64,000 nt of DNA from Chionoecetes opilio (lineage: Eukaryota > Arthropoda > Malacostraca > Decapoda > Majidae), in contig JACEEZ010007099.1 in NCBI GenBank assembly GCA_016584305.1, positions 152,501 through 216,500 on the forward strand, written 5' to 3'. This document shows, piece by piece, positions 43,390 to 58,899 of this stretch (position 1 is its first letter; each line of letters begins with the position of its first letter). The notes beneath the pieces are model-generated. The model worked only from the letters and a program-made list of their open reading frames with translations. It made no database searches and was not told the DNA's origin. The position numbers and the translations under genes were made by a program.

Positions 43390-45916
43390 TGGGATACTAT
43401 TTGTAGCATAGCCCCATCGTTAATTGTCATGTGAACAACTACATAATACAGTAGACTTAATTGTTGTAGTATTTGTAGCATAGCCCCATCGTTAATTGCC
43501 ATGTGAACAACTACATAATACAGTAGACTTAATTGTTGTAGTATTTGTAGCATAGCCCCATCGTTAATTGCCACGTGGGCAACTACATAATACAGTAGAC
43601 TTAATTGATGTAGTATTTGTAGCATAACCCCATCGTTAATTGCCATGTGAACAACTACATAATACAGTAGACTTAATTGATGTAGTATTTGTAGCATAGC
43701 CCCATCGTTAATTGCCATGTGAACAACTACATAATACAGTAGACTTAATTGCTGTAGTATTTGTAGCATAACCCCATCGTTAATTGCCATGTGAACAACT
43801 ACATAATACAGTAGACTTAATTGATGTAGTATTTGTAGCATAACCCCATCGTTAATTGCCATGTGAACAACTACATAATACAGTAGACTTAATTGATGTA
43901 GTATTTGTAGCATAACCCCATCGTTAATTGCCATGTGAACAACTACATAATACAGTAGACTTAATTGATGTACTATTTGTAGCATAACCCCATCGTTAAT
44001 TGCCATGTGAACAACTACATAATACAGTAGACTTAATTGATGTAGTATTTGTAGCATAACCCCATCGTTAATTGCCATGTGGGCAACTACATAATACAGT
44101 AGACTTAATTGATGTAGTATTTGTAGCATAACCCCATCGTTAATTGCCACGTGAACAACTACATAATACAGTAGACTTAATTGATGTAGTATTTGTAGCA
44201 TAACCCCATCGTTAATTGCCATGTGAACAACTACATAATACAGTAGACTTAATTGATGTAGTATTTGTAGCATAACCCATCGTTATTGCCCACGTGAACA
44301 ACTACATAATACAGTAGACTTAATTGATGTAGTATTGTAGCATAGCCCCATCGTTAATTGCCACGTGAACAACTACATAATACAGTAGACTTAATTGTTG
44401 TAGTATTTGTAGCATAGCCCCATCGTTAATTGCCACGTGAACAACTACATAATACAGTAGACTTAATTGATGTAGTATTTGTAGCATAACCCCATCGTTA
44501 ATTGCCATGTGAACAACTACATAATACAGTAGACTTAATTGATGTAGTATTTGTAGCATAACCCCATCGTTAATTGCCACGTGAACAACTACATAATACA
44601 GTAGACTTAATTGATGTAGTATTTGTAGCATAGCCCCATCGTTATTGCCATGTGAACAACTACATAATACAGTAGACTTAATTGATGTAGTATTTGTAGC
44701 ATAACCCCATCGTTATTGCCACGTGAACAACTACATAATACAGTAGACTTAATTGATGTAGTATTTGTAGCATAACCCCATCGTTAATTGCCACGTGAAC
44801 AACTACATAATACAGTAGACTTTAATTGTTGTAGTATTTGTAGCATAACCCATCGTTAATTGCCATGTGAACAACTACATAATACAGTAGACTTAATTGA
44901 TGTAGTATTTGTAGCATAACCCCATCGTTAATTGCCACGTGAACAACTACATAATACAGTAGACTTAATTGATGTAGTATTTGTAGCATAGCCCCATCGT
45001 TAACTGCCACGTGAACAACTACATAATACAGTAGACTTAATTGTTGTAGTATTTGTAGCATAGCCCCATCGTTAATTGCCACGTGAACAACTACATAATA
45101 CAGTAGACTTAATTGATGTAGTATTTGTAGCATAACCCCATCGTTAATTGCCATGTGAACAACTACATAATACAGTAGACTTAATTGATGTAGTATTTGT
45201 AGCATAACCCCATCGTTAATTGCCACGTGAACAACTACATAATACAGTAGACTTAATTGATGTAGTATTTGTAGCATAGCCCCATCGTTAATTGCCATGT
45301 GAACAACTACATAATACAGTAGACTTAATTGATGTAGTATTTGTAGCATAACCCCATCGTTAATTGCCACGTGAACAACTACATAATACAGTAGACTTAA
45401 TTGATGTAGTATTTGTAGCATAACCCCATCGTTAATTGCCACGTGAACAACTACATAATACAGTAGACTTAATTGTTGTAGTATTTGTAGCATAACCCCA
45501 TCGTTAATTGCCATGTGAACAACTACATAATACAGTAGACTTAATTGTTGTAGTATTTGTAGCATAGCCCCATCGTTAATTGTCATGTGAACAACTACAT
45601 AATACAGTAGACTTAATTGATGTAGTATTTGTAGCATAGCCCCATCGTTAATTGCCATGTGAACAACTACATAATACAGTAGACTTAATTGATGTAGTAT
45701 TTGTAGCATAACCCCATCGTTAATTGCCACGTGAACAACTACATAATACAGTAGACTTAATTGATGTAGTATTTGTAGCATAACCCCATCGTTAATTGCC
45801 ATGTGAACAACTACATAATACAGTAGACTTAATTGATGTAGTATTTGTAGCATAGCCCCATCGTTAATTGCCACGTGAACAACTACATAATACAGTAGAC
45901 TTAATTGATGTAGTAT
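43390..45916. repeat. 72-bp satellite, about 35 copies
   Basis: Unit GTAGTATTTGTAGCATAACC, CCATCGTTAATTGCCATGTG, AACAACTACATAATACAGTA and GACTTAATTGAT, period 72. Variants (CACGTG or CATGTG, GATGTAG or GTTGTAG, AGCCCC or ACCCC) are shuffled among copies. Period 24 codons gives long minus-strand frames, broken where single bases are missing (44280, 44335, 44643, 44712, 44850). Confidence 0.97.
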
Positions 45917-46235
45917 GTAATACAGATGTATTTACTGAAATCATTTGGCTGGAAGTGAAAATGGATTATTGACCAAATATGGCAGGGAACCAAAAAATAA
46001 GGTTTTTAACCAATTAGAAGAATTCTACTAGAGGAGAACCTGGTTTATCCGGCAGCCTCGGGGGGCAGCGCATGCCGGATAACTCATTTTGCCCTTGTTT
46101 TGAGAGTTACTCTTATGGCATCGCCCAAAATCCCAATAAATACTGTGGTTTCTGGAGGTTGTTGTTGTTGTTGTTTTAGGGCTGCGAGGATCCCTCGGGG
46201 AACACTATGAGCCCTGGTGATGTCCTATGATGCTA
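45917..46235. other. Intergenic
   Basis: Contains GGTTTATCCGGCAGCC and ATGCCGGATAACTC, an inverted pair that may be an element end, and a (GTT)n run at 46158-46176 that would be the tail of the minus-strand LINE fragment that follows. Confidence 0.5.
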
Positions 46236-46466
46236 TCACAGGCGCGGTAGTTGACCCGTCTTCCTCGGGAAGGCACAGGCGAGGCGGATGACGGCGTGTT
46301 GCCGAGAGGGGGGAACGCCAGCCGCCGCCAGCAGGGTGGGCAGGTCAAAGGTGGTGACGTTCAGGGCGAGGAGTTGGGTGTGTAGCACTACACGGTGTGA
46401 GTGGAAGTGCGGACACTGCAGCAGAAAGTGTTCAATAGTCTCCGGAAAATTCCTGCACCAAGGCAA
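46236..46466 (-). pseudogene. LINE ORF2 C-terminal fragment with zinc-knuckle-like motif
   Basis: The minus strand reads PWCRNFPETIEHFLLQCPHF, HSHRVVLHTQLLALN and on to a stop. C-x8-H-x4-C-P within ET-x-EH-(F/L)-L-x-x-C is the C-terminal motif of many Jockey/I-type LINE proteins. A (CAA)n tail follows on the minus strand. 5'-truncated. Confidence 0.75.
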
Positions 46467-46791
46467 AGACGGTATACTAAAGAAAGACTGGAAAGCTTCA
46501 AAATAAGGTGTAGTAAAGGCTAACTGGTTACTCTTTAGTTGTTTGGTCCACTAGGTGAGGGCGTTAGCGTCAATTGAGCTATCACTATTCTAAAGACACC
46601 AAGTGTCAACTGTACAATGCAGATATGTAGATTAAGGAACACGTGTTACTACATGGCCTGGAAATCAACATATACGGATGAAGTCGTTGATGTTACAACA
46701 CCATGTAAAGGAAACCAAAACAGTCATTTGGAATTTCTTAATTTACGTAAAACAAATAGGAACAACAAAATCAGTGGATCTTTTTCAGATA

Positions 46792-48318
<1,527 letters not shown>

Positions 48319-49285
48319 TATGTCAAAATAGACACCAAGAACTATATTTGGGGCAGAAATTACATAAATTCCGTAATTAAACACTTCAGGTGGTGCCGTT
48401 GCAAATCAGTAGTCGTACCTCCTGTGTAATCACATCTCGCGTGGTTGTTTACAATTTTTCATCTTTGAATCACTCTGACGTCCGTCGTCCAGTCGTCCAC
48501 TCTTTGAGCTACCGTGGTGGTGGCAAGACGTGTATGCTCCAGCTCCTCCACCGCAATAATTTCCGACACTAACGCTTCCCTCACCACGACACTAAAACTA
48601 CCTTGTACTGTGTGCATCATATATGACACCAATTCCACTTAATAGATCTAATATTATCCCTGAAATAATAGAAAATAAAAGGCTAGCAATATCTGGAACC
48701 ACTGAGGTAGTTTTTGGTGCAGTCAATAGATGGCGCTCTAAACACAAGAATCGGGTGCTATCTGGCATCTTTCTGGCTACACTTATTTGTTATGCTGGAT
48801 AGGAATATTTCCCGTCTTTCTTTTGTTACGTCTTTGACCCAAAGGCATGGGGTCAGGGACAGCGGAGCGATGCAGGTGGCTGTGAGTGTGTGGCCCCAGG
48901 CGGAGGCGGGTGAGAGTGCTCCAACGCGGGACTTTTCGTACCACGGCTGGGGGGAAGAATCACCTTTTCGGGTATTGGCNTCCAAGCCCTGATTTCAATC
49001 AAGTTTATTTTAATCACTGATTTAAATCGTGATTTAAATCAAATGTTTTTTTTTTTTTATATCACTGATTTAAATCATAACCTTATCAATATTTGAAAAC
49101 GAGAGGGGAAAGAAGGAAAATTAAGCCCATGGGCTTTAAGAACAGCACTTGTATCATTGTAGTATAATGATATCATAATGAGACACAATGAGTGACACTT
49201 TGAGATACCAAATTGCCTTGTGGTTGTTTTCACAACAGAAATATTTGTTTCTCAATTATATATATTTTGTTGTTGTAGTGTACAA
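48319..49285. other. Intergenic, with one ambiguous base
   Basis: A single N at 48980 marks a consensus ambiguity or join. 49000-49070 holds repeated GATTTAAATC palindromes typical of DNA-element ends, but no partner was found. No gene recognised. Confidence 0.5.
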
Positions 49286-49289
49286 AAAG

Positions 49290-51700
49290 CCCCACTACTA
49301 TATCACTACTATAACCAAAAGTTGTATGTGCACGTTACAGACCTACTGTTGTTTATAAAAAGCCTGCTATATCACTACTATAACCAAAAGTTGTATGTGC
49401 ACGTTACAGACCTACTGTTGTTTATAAAAAGCCTGCTATATCACTACTATAACCAAAAGTTGAATGTGCACGTTACAGACCTACTGTTGTTTATAAAAAG
49501 CCTGCTATATCACTACTATAACCAAAAGTTGAATGTGCACGTTACAGACCTACTGTTGTTTATAAAAAGCCTGCTATATCACTACTATAACCAAAAGTTT
49601 TAATGTGCACGTTTTCAGACCTACTGTTTGTTTATAAAAAAGGCCTGCTATATCACTACTATAAAAACCCAAAAATTGTATGGGGCACGTTACAGACCTA
49701 CTGTTGTTTATAAAAAGCCTGCTATATCACTACTATAACCAAAAGTTGTATGTGCACGTTACAGACCTACTGTTGTTTATAAAAAGCCTGCTATATCACT
49801 ACTATAACCAAAAGTTGTATGTGCACGTTACAGACCTACTGTTGTTTATAAAAAGCCTGCTATATCACTAATACCAAAAGTTGTATGTGCACTTTAAGAC
49901 CTACTGTTGTTTATAAAAAGCCTCTATATCACTACTAAACCAAAAGTTGAAGTGCAACGTTACAGACCTACTTTGTTTATAAAAAAGCCTGCTATATCAC
50001 TACTATAACACAAAAGTTGAATGTGCACGTTACAGACCTACTGTTGTTTATAAAAAGCCTGCTATATCACACTATATAACCAAAAGTTGAATGTGCACGT
50101 TACAGACCTACTGTTGTTTATAAAAAGCCTGCTATATCACTACTATAACCAAAAGTTGAATGTGCACGTTACAGACCTACTGTTGTTTATAAAAAGCCTG
50201 CTATATCACTACTATAACCAAAAGTTGAATGTGCATGTTACGTACCTACTTTTGTTTATAAAAAGCCTGCTATATCACTACTATAACCAAAAGTTGAATG
50301 TGCATGTTACAGACCTACTGTTGTTTATAAAAAGCCTGCTATATCACTACTATAACCAAAAGTTGAATGTGCATGTTACAGACCTACTGTTGTTTATAAA
50401 AAGCCTGCTATATCACTACTATAACCAAAAGTTGAATGTGCACGTTACAGACCTACTGTTGTTTATAAAAAGCCTGCTATATCACTACTATAACCAAAAG
50501 TTGAATGTGCACGTTACAGACCTACTGTTGTTTATAAAAAATCCTGCTATATCCACTACTATAACCAAAAGTTGAATGTGCACGTTACAGACCTACTGTT
50601 TTTTATAAAAAAGCCTGCTATATCACTACTATAACCAAAAAGTTGAATGTGCACGTTACAGACCTACTGTGTTTATTAAAAAGCCTGCTATATCACTACT
50701 ATAACCAAAAGTTGAATGTGCATGTTACGTACCTACTTTTGTTTATAAAAAAAAGGCCGTTGGCTTAATTCTCCCAACTATACACAACCAAAAGTGGAAG
50801 TTTGCACGTTTCCAGGGGAACCTAACTTGTGTTGATAAAAAAGCCTGCTTATATTTTTTCACACTATAACCAAAAAGTTGGAATGTTGCATGGTTAACCA
50901 GTGGGTGGGGGAACCTAACTGGTGTTTTATAAAAAAACAAAGGGGGGCCTGCTATATCAATTTAACCTAATAACCAAAACACAGTTGAATTTGTGCACGT
51001 TCCAGACTTACTGTGTTTATAAAAAAAAGGCCTCCTGGCTATATCAACTACTTATTAAAAACCAAATAAAGTTTGAATGTGGGCAGGTTTTAAACAGGGA
51101 ACCTACTGATTGGTTTTATTAAAAAAGGCCTTGCTATCATCACTGGACTATTAAAAAACTCATAAAAAAGGTTGAAATGTGGCAGTGTTACCAGGGGGGA
51201 AACCTTTTTTTTTACTTTGGGTTGTTTCATACAAAAAAGTGGCCTGCTATAATTTCCACTACCTATAAAAAACCAAAAAGGTTGAATGTGGGCATGTTTA
51301 ATACAGAACCTTACTGGTTGGTTTAAAAAAAGGCCCTTGGCGATTATCATTACTATAACCAAAAAAGTTGGTGGAATGGTGGCATGTTACCAGGGAACCT
51401 ACTGTTGTTTATAAAAAAGGCTTTTCGCTACATCCATTACTATAACCAAAAAGTTGGGAAAATGTGCCATGTTACAGGTGGTGAACTACTGTTGTGGTAT
51501 AAAAAAAAAAGGGGGCCTTGCTAATTCCACTACTTATAAACCAAAAGTTGAATTGTGGGCCACGTTTACAACCCAGGGACCCTACTTGTTGGTTTATAAA
51601 AAAAAAGGCTGCCTATATCACTACTATAAACCCAAAAAAGGTTGAAATTAGTGCATGTTTTACAGGGGGGAACCTACTGTTGGTTTATAAAAAGCCAAAG
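49290..51700. repeat. 69-bp satellite, clean to about 50735, then corrupt
   Basis: Unit AAAAAGCCTGCTATATCACT, ACTATAACCAAAAGTTGAAT, GTGCACGTTACAGACCTACT and GTTGTTTAT, period 69 (23 codons, hence plus-strand frames). About 21 regular copies are followed by about 12 recognisable copies carrying many inserted bases. Confidence 0.93.
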
Positions 51701-54700
51701 TTGATATTTCAACCAAAAGGGGTAATATGGCCAGTATAAATTATCAAAAACAATAAAATAAAATATTACGATTCTCTTGTTTCCAAAAAACCGGCAAAGT
51801 AATTATTTACTGACAAAACAAAAATAATATAAACATTTTGGGGAAACTTAAAAATTTCAAATGTATTTAGTGTATAGTGGAAAATGTTAGGCAATTATTA
51901 AGAAAAAAAAAGGTATACAAGGGGAGATACATTTTAAAATTTAGGGCTGACCCCGCTAACAGTAAAATGGTAATTTTGTCTTTTTTAATTTTTAATTGGA
52001 TGAGTTTTGAAATAAAAAATTGAATTGCTCCACCGATTTTTTTTTTTTTTTTTTCTGTCGCAAAGCATTTTGTTGTTTTTTTTTTTTTTTTTTTTTTTTT
52101 TTTATTTGCATTTACATTGAAACAATGAAAAAAAAAAAAAAGGGTTTGACTAACCGAAGTCCTTAAGGGCTTAGGACCTTAAAAAAAAACTCTCGCCTTA
52201 ACCTTAACCTAAAAACCATGAGGGGGCCTTGTATCCGTAAAAACCGAAAACCTTAAATACCTAAACCTTACCTAAACCTAAAAAACCTAAAACCTAAATC
52301 CATTTACAACCTAACCTAAGGTCCCTCGACAATCCGTAAAAACCTAACCTATCCTTAAAAAACCTTAAAACCTAGGCCTAAACCTAACTCTAGGACTAAG
52401 GCCTAAACCTAAAAACGGTTACAAAAAAAAACCTAGGGCCCTTTAAAACTTATTTAACCTAACCTTTTATCTAACTTTAAAAAAATAAAAAAAATAAACA
52501 TAACGGAACAAAGAAAGAAACAAACATAAGAAGAAATAAATAGCCCCAAAGGCACCCCGGGTCCACCAATATTTAATTCTAAAAAAAAAACATCCAAAAT
52601 AAAAACTCCACCCAGAAAAATAGAAAAAAAGTAAGGGTTTTGTCCCATTGTTCCTCAAAGTGGGGAGTTTCGGGTTTCATATTCTTGGCCCACACCCCAG
52701 GGTGGTTTGTGCGTGGGTTTTTTTAACACGGGGAGTTTGCGTACAAAACCAAGTTGTTTTTTTTTCGGTCAATCCAGGTTTTGTTTAAGTTGGTTTCGTA
52801 CCCCAATTGATTTTGAGGCTTTTGCGTACAATTTACTTGTGTCAGGCTTCATAACTTCGGGAAAAGTTTCCAAGGATGAACACCGCCGAAACTTTTTCTT
52901 TTGGGTGGCTTCGGAAAAAATATATGGGTGTGTTCTCGGTCCCCCCGAGGTTTTTGGATGGTTTTGAATAATTAAAATCTGCCTAAACCGTTTTTCTGTC
53001 GCAAAAATAAAAAAATAAAAACAATTGTTTTTTGAAAAAAAATAAAATGTGGACAGGAAAACAAATATAAAACAAAACAAAATTGGAAAACCTAAACCGA
53101 AACCTCACCTTTACCATAAAACAAAATATAAAAAAAAAAAAAAAAAAAAAAAAAACAAAAAAAAAAAAAAAAAAAAAAAACAAAAAAAAAAAAAAAATTT
53201 GGGACAGGGGAAAAAGTGTCAGGCAGTTTAACTCAAAAAACACAACCAAGAAAAACAAAATTGTTTCGTCACCAAAAGTGAGGTTCGGTGTTTTCATCGG
53301 GGGGGGGGACTAATACCCCCACCAACTTAGTAGTCAAATGTTTCAAACTCGAAGCTGAGTGTACCCGAAAAAAAAACGGACTTATGGGTTTTCATATTAG
53401 GGACTACCCCCCCCCCCCCCCCCCCTGGTGAAAAAAACCATTTGGGTTTACGGGGAAAATCTTAACTTGGGGTAACAAAAACAAACTTGTGGTACGAAAA
53501 ACTGACTGTTTAACCCCGTTTGTTAATAGGTGCCCAAGCCGGTCAGGGTGAAAAGGCGGGCCGCCAGGTTGTTGGCTGGGGGGGCCCGTTACAAAACACA
53601 CCCAAACAACACTTTCAGGGGCTGCCAGTTCCAGGTTCGTACCCCACAAAAGTTGGTTTTTTTCGTACACCAAAAAAAGGTTTGTTTAGTAGTTCTATAT
53701 TGAAAACCATAGGTCGTTTGCCCGTTCATACCCCAACTCAGGGGTCAAGGAGGTTTAAAATTGGGACTACTTTTTAGGGGAGTTTACCCGAAACGGGACC
53801 CAAACCAGGTATGTACGAAAAAAAAAAAAACAAACAAACTCAAAATCCAGGGTGCCTCCCGAAACAAAACTTAAAACCAAAAAAACCCTTTTCTGGGTAC
53901 GGAAACAAACAGAAAATATTCCCAGGGATGAACCAAAACCGGGAAACACCTCACCTTTGGGTGGACACGGAACCAACGGTACTTTTTTTCTGGTTAGTGG
54001 GTTTTTTGGTGTTGTTTTTGGAGTGAAATCTGCTAACCCGTTGTCTGTTTCGGCCAATTTTTTTTTGTTTTTTGTATAAAGACCAAAAAAAAACAAAATA
54101 ACCCATTGTGAAACCCAAAACAACCTTAAAAACCTAAAACCTAAAAACTCTGTACCTAACTAAAAAATCGAAACAAAACATACTAGCCTTTATCGACCTA
54201 AAAAAAAAAAAAAAAATCAAAAAATAATTTTTTGCGGGGTACCAGAAAAACGGGTGGCCATATCGTGGAGTAGTTGTGGTCCCCATGGGAGTCCAGCTTC
54301 CCCTGGCCCGGGGGGCCACGGTTCTGTGATTGGCCCCAGTTATGTTATTCAGGGCTGCCCAGGGTTTCTACCACACGGGGCCGGGGCGGAAGAGTCCCCC
54401 CCTCTCTTTCCGTCTCTTCCTCTCTCCTTTCCCTTTACCTTTCTCTCTTCTCTCTCCTCTCCATTCTCTCTCTTTCCTTTCTTTAATTTTTCATCTTTAA
54501 TTTCCTTCTTGCCCTTCTTCCTTTCCTCCCAAGAGGAGATGAGGAAGGTAAAAAGAGAGAGTTAAGGGGGAAAGGGTGTTAAGGAGATGAGGTAAAGAGA
54601 GAGATGAGTGGGTGGGAGAGGGGAGAGAGAAAGAGAGAGAGAACGGGAAAAAAGGGTGGTAAGGGGAGGGAAGGGGAGATAGAGGGTTTGGAGTGAAATG

Positions 54701-55279
54701 AAGAAGGGGAAAGGGGGAGGGGGAGTGTAGAGAGAGGGAAGAGGAGGGATGGAGGAAGGAAGGAGGGGATGAGAGGGGGAGGGAGAAGGGAGAAGGGGGA
54801 AAAAGGAGGAGGAGGGGAGATGGGGAAGGTGGAGAGAGGATGGAGAAGAGGGGGGGGGGGGGGGGGGTACTTTCCGCCCCGGTGGGGCCGTTGGGTAAAA
54901 CCCCACTGCAGGACCCGACAAATACTATAAAACTGGGCCTTTCAAGGGGGGGGTGGGGGGACCGTCGGGGCCACAGGGGAGATGACTCAATGGGGGGGGG
55001 GGACCAACCACACTTGCTCCCCACGGAGTGCCAAAAAAAACGGTAGCAGAATATTTCATTCAAAATAACCAACACAATAACAAAAACACACCAGATCCCC
55101 CCAAAACTAAAAAAAAAAAATAGGTTTTCGCCACCCAGTAAGGTTCGGTGTTTTCAATTCTGGGGATATTTTACCGGAAAAACAAGTTGGGGTTACGAAA
55201 CTTCCCTGGGAAAAAAACCAACCCACGTCATAGGTCTTTTTAACGTGGGGGTCCCACAACCCCACACAACCACTCAATT
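51701..55279. other. Low-quality sequence, no callable gene
   Basis: Homopolymer-swollen sequence. 52190-52470 and 54120-54150 contain (AACCT)n, a degraded TTAGG-type array. 53130-53200 is an A-tract; 53404-53425 a C-tract; 54400-54540 pyrimidine-rich and 54540-54865 purine-rich. All frames here are chance products. Confidence 0.6.
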
Positions 55280-55625
55280 ACCCGTACGAGGACCAACTAT
55301 AGTCCCGCCAGGTCACTTCAACCCCACTGCACTAATGTCGCCAGGCACCAACTTATATTACGAAATTTTTTAGGCATCCCCCTAACCTAGACTTTTTTTA
55401 GTGGCCCCACTGGAAGTGGGTTGGGGTACATGTCGTGTGATGGACAAAATATTTAAACTTACCTGTGGGGCTGGGTCTTTCTTCAGGTTGGCACATAGGG
55501 GAAATCCAGTAGGTTGGATTGGCTTAAAAATTCCATAAATATATTGTTGCCTGGCGCAAACATTAGTGGCAGTGGCGGGAGGGGGGGTGAACTGGGGCGA
55601 ACTAATAGTGTTTATCGTACAGTAG
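55280..55625. mobile_element. Family A MITE, corrupt copy
   Basis: CCACTGCACTAATGTCGCCA followed by GGCACCAACTTATATTACG, and later TTGCCTGGCGCAAACATTAG, match the arms of the MITEs at 7208 and 12891 with many extra bases. Confidence 0.7.
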
Positions 55626-56229
55626 GGCTACGGGAGTTACAAAGAGGAAAAGGGGCTGCAGTCGTCATGGTTTTGCCTTTTTTCCCGTGTTACCAGAACA
55701 CCATGTTTGGTGGAACCCCCCCGTGTGTGTTGGTGTGGTGGACCTCAGTGGGGGGTTGCACTATTAGGGAGGGGGGGGGGGGAACTCAACCCTGGTCTTT
55801 TGGGGGGGACTCCTTAGGAAATCCACTCTGGGATAAATAAAGACCCATTGGGTGTGGGAACTTGCTTAGTGGGTTGGACGTGGCGGCTTCCCTTATCCTC
55901 CTGGGCGCTTGTGTTGGTTTGGGCTTCGCTTAAGGGCAAAACCGGCTACTTTTTGGAATCCTGGGCTTCAGTTTTCCCTTTCCTCTGTGGCTTTACTTCC
56001 ATGACAAACAGGTTTCTTCTTAGAAAACCCAAATACACTCGACAACGCATTTTATTTTTAAAAGAGTGGCTTTTGGGTTAAAAAACTAAAAGGCGAAAAA
56101 AAAAAAACAAAACTGGTTGTTTCATAGAGTGGGAAAGAGGAAAGGGAAAAAACTTGAGCTACCGTTAGATAAAAGGTCATGGTTCGGGCCCCCAGGCCCG
56201 CCAAAAATATTACGGGACAATTATTAGGG

Positions 56230-58370
56230 GCCCATCCAACTTTTGACCTGACTTTTTACTGGCCACTTGAAGAGGAATGAATACACCCCAGTAGGTTTAT
56301 ATTCATGGGGTACGTATAAAATCTTTTTACCCTGTTTCAGGCGTTTGTTTTTTTATTTTGCTTTTGTGTAGCTGGCCACAAAATATAAACTGTGGGCGCA
56401 TTTTGTATTCTTCATGTTTTTCTTGGGCCCCCCCCCGTCGACGAACAGGGTGGGAAACCGTAAGCTCAATCCACCTTTCGGGGGGGGGGCGGGCAGGGGG
56501 GGGTGACAAAACAGGACTTTGCCCATTTCCCCCCCCCGGGGGGGCATTTTTGGGAAAGGGGGGCTCTTCTAAAAACAAAAAAACTTTACACCACTGTCTT
56601 AGCGGGGTTCCTAAGACCGACTAGGTATAACCGGGGGGCCAAAGGAAGAATTACTAAGAAAAAAGGCATTTTCGGGCGTCATCTCAGGCATCGTGTAAGG
56701 GGGGACAGGGAAGGGGTCCAAAAACAAAAACCCTCTAAGTGCCACCTCAACCAATCACCAAGGGGCGGCCGCGCGGACCCACAAAAGTTCTGTATTTTGG
56801 CGGGGAAATTTACGTATACCACACGGCCGTTCTCTCTCTCTATCTCTCTCTCTTCATCTGCTCTTTTCCCCTTCTTCTCTCTTTCTCTCTCTTCTTTCCC
56901 TTCCCTTTCCTTTTTCTTCTCATCTTCTTTTTCCCTTCTTCTCCTCTTTTTCCCTCCTTCTCTCTCTTCTTTCCCTTTCTCTCTCTTCTCTTTTTCTTTT
57001 TCCCTTTCCTCTCTCCTTTTTTTTTTTTTCTTTCTATTATTTCTGTTCTTCTCCCCCTTCCTTCTTTTTCCTTCCCTTGGAGTTGCCCAGGATAATGATT
57101 TCGCTTAGTCACCCCCCAGTGGCAGTGTTAACCCACGGGCCACGAGGGGAGAGTCTCTCGTCTCTCCCTTCTCTCTCTCTCTCTGTTCTCCTTTTTTTTT
57201 TTCTTCTATTATTTTCTTTCTCCTCCCTCTTCCTTTCCCCCCCTTTGTTCCATCCTCCACCAAACCACATTATCATAAAAGCCAAGTAGGTGATTTTTAT
57301 TATCGGGGAAAAACGACACTCGTTTTTTTGGTTGTGTTTTGATTATTGTTTTAGGGGAATTTAATCCTGATAAAAAAACCGTCTTGTGCAAAAAAATAGA
57401 ATCTATTTTTTCCCGGCCCAAAATCCCCAACCCCCTTATATATATAAGTATTATTATATTAGGGGGCCCACACCCTATATATATATTATATTTTACAAAG
57501 GGGTGGTTTATTATTTGCCAGTGGGGGCCTAAATATTGCTTTTACCCTTATTATACTCCGGTCTAAAAAAATTATATAATAATATAACCAATAATTATAA
57601 CACACCATTGTTGTTATGGTGACGGGGCAGAAATTTTACATTGTTTTTTTTTGGCTAATGACCGGGGGACCCCCCCCAAAAACCCTTTGCCTTCAGTTTT
57701 TTTTACAACTCGGCTTTGCCAACACTGTCTGTAGGGCGGACGGCGAACTTTTGGCTTCGAAAAAGGTGCACCCTAGCGACTAAGATGGTCTGAGGTTTCC
57801 CTAAGAGGGGGGTCTTAGGTTTGAATGTGTTCCAAAAAATGGGGCCGCCCAGAATCTGTTTCCAAACTGAAATAGAAGTTGTTTTTGGCACGTGGGTTGA
57901 GAAGGATAGGGGAAGAATTTTTTGTTTATACCAAAAGCATCTTTCCCCCGCAAGCCTAAATATAATTAATAATTGATTTTACTTTTACCTCTAATTTTTT
58001 TCCCTGAATTTTTGCCCCAAGAGGTTTGGCGGACTCAAAACTGTTGGTGTTTTTTAAAACATTTTTAACTAGCTGGCCGACTTAACTGTTAGGTAAATGG
58101 TAAACAAGGTCCAGCACATCGGGTTTCATTTTGATTAATTTTTTTTCTCTAATTTATAAGCCAAACTATGACACAGATTAAAAGGGACACAAAAACATGG
58201 GGGGGACATCCACTCTCCAGATAGCCCCTTCTAAATAAACTTTCCTGAAAATCAGGGGAGTATTGGTAGGGAAATGTAAAGTATTACAAACGGCCACAAA
58301 ACGGTCCTGTAATAAAAACAAAAGGGAAACACCTTGGTCCTGGCGTGGACCATTTACTGTTGATTTCTAC
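56230..58370. mobile_element. Corrupt, interrupted copy of the 30340-31005 element
   Basis: 56275-56520 matches 30425-30610 and 57900-58370 matches 30650-31005 with many inserted bases. The intervening 56540-57880 (pyrimidine-rich tracts at 56830-57075 and 57150-57250, AT-rich 57430-57600) is unrelated. Confidence 0.6.
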
Positions 58371-58899
58371 GGTCGGGAATGTTTGTTGTAGTCGTCTTTG
58401 GTTTAAAACTATTTGGATTTTTTTTTACTTTGGGTGGGTGGAACGGGCCTTTGGAACAAGTATGGAAAAAAAGGGCCTTATTTTGGTGGTGGGGTCTACG
58501 GGACAGAGGCCTATTTTAGCCAAAGTCTAATAAGTAGGGGTGAAAAGATTCGGGCCCCAACCCCGGGTAATCCTGAGTAATCCGGCCACCCTAATCCCCC
58601 CCTCCACCAATTCTGGTTAATAAAAACACCCAGGGCAGGCTAACACTCAGATCTGATAGAGACAAGTGGGGGGAATCACACGTTCTGGGGTCCACCCCCA
58701 ACCCCGCTACCGTGCCCAAACCGACCGGGCCAAACCCCAACAGGGCTGGACCCGGCCCCGCCAAAGCCCGGGTCATTTAACCGAGGCCAACCGAGATGGA
58801 CAAGGGCCTGATACAATCGCCCCCCCGTTTGACGTCACAAAACCATGGTAGAATTGTTTTTCCCACCCCGCCTCCGCTTTCCCGTTAACCAAGGTACCT

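Noticed and set aside
43371..45874. 300- and 350-codon minus-strand frames with a MLQILHQLSLLYYVVVHMAI-type unit
   Set aside because: Translation of the 72-bp satellite; breaks coincide with single missing bases and no start or flanking gene structure exists.
48990..49070. GATTTAAATC palindromes as a mobile-element end
   Set aside because: No partner end or target duplication could be located in the window.
49220..50575. Plus-strand frames repeating LYHYYNQKLNVHVTDLLLFI
   Set aside because: Translation of the 69-bp satellite.
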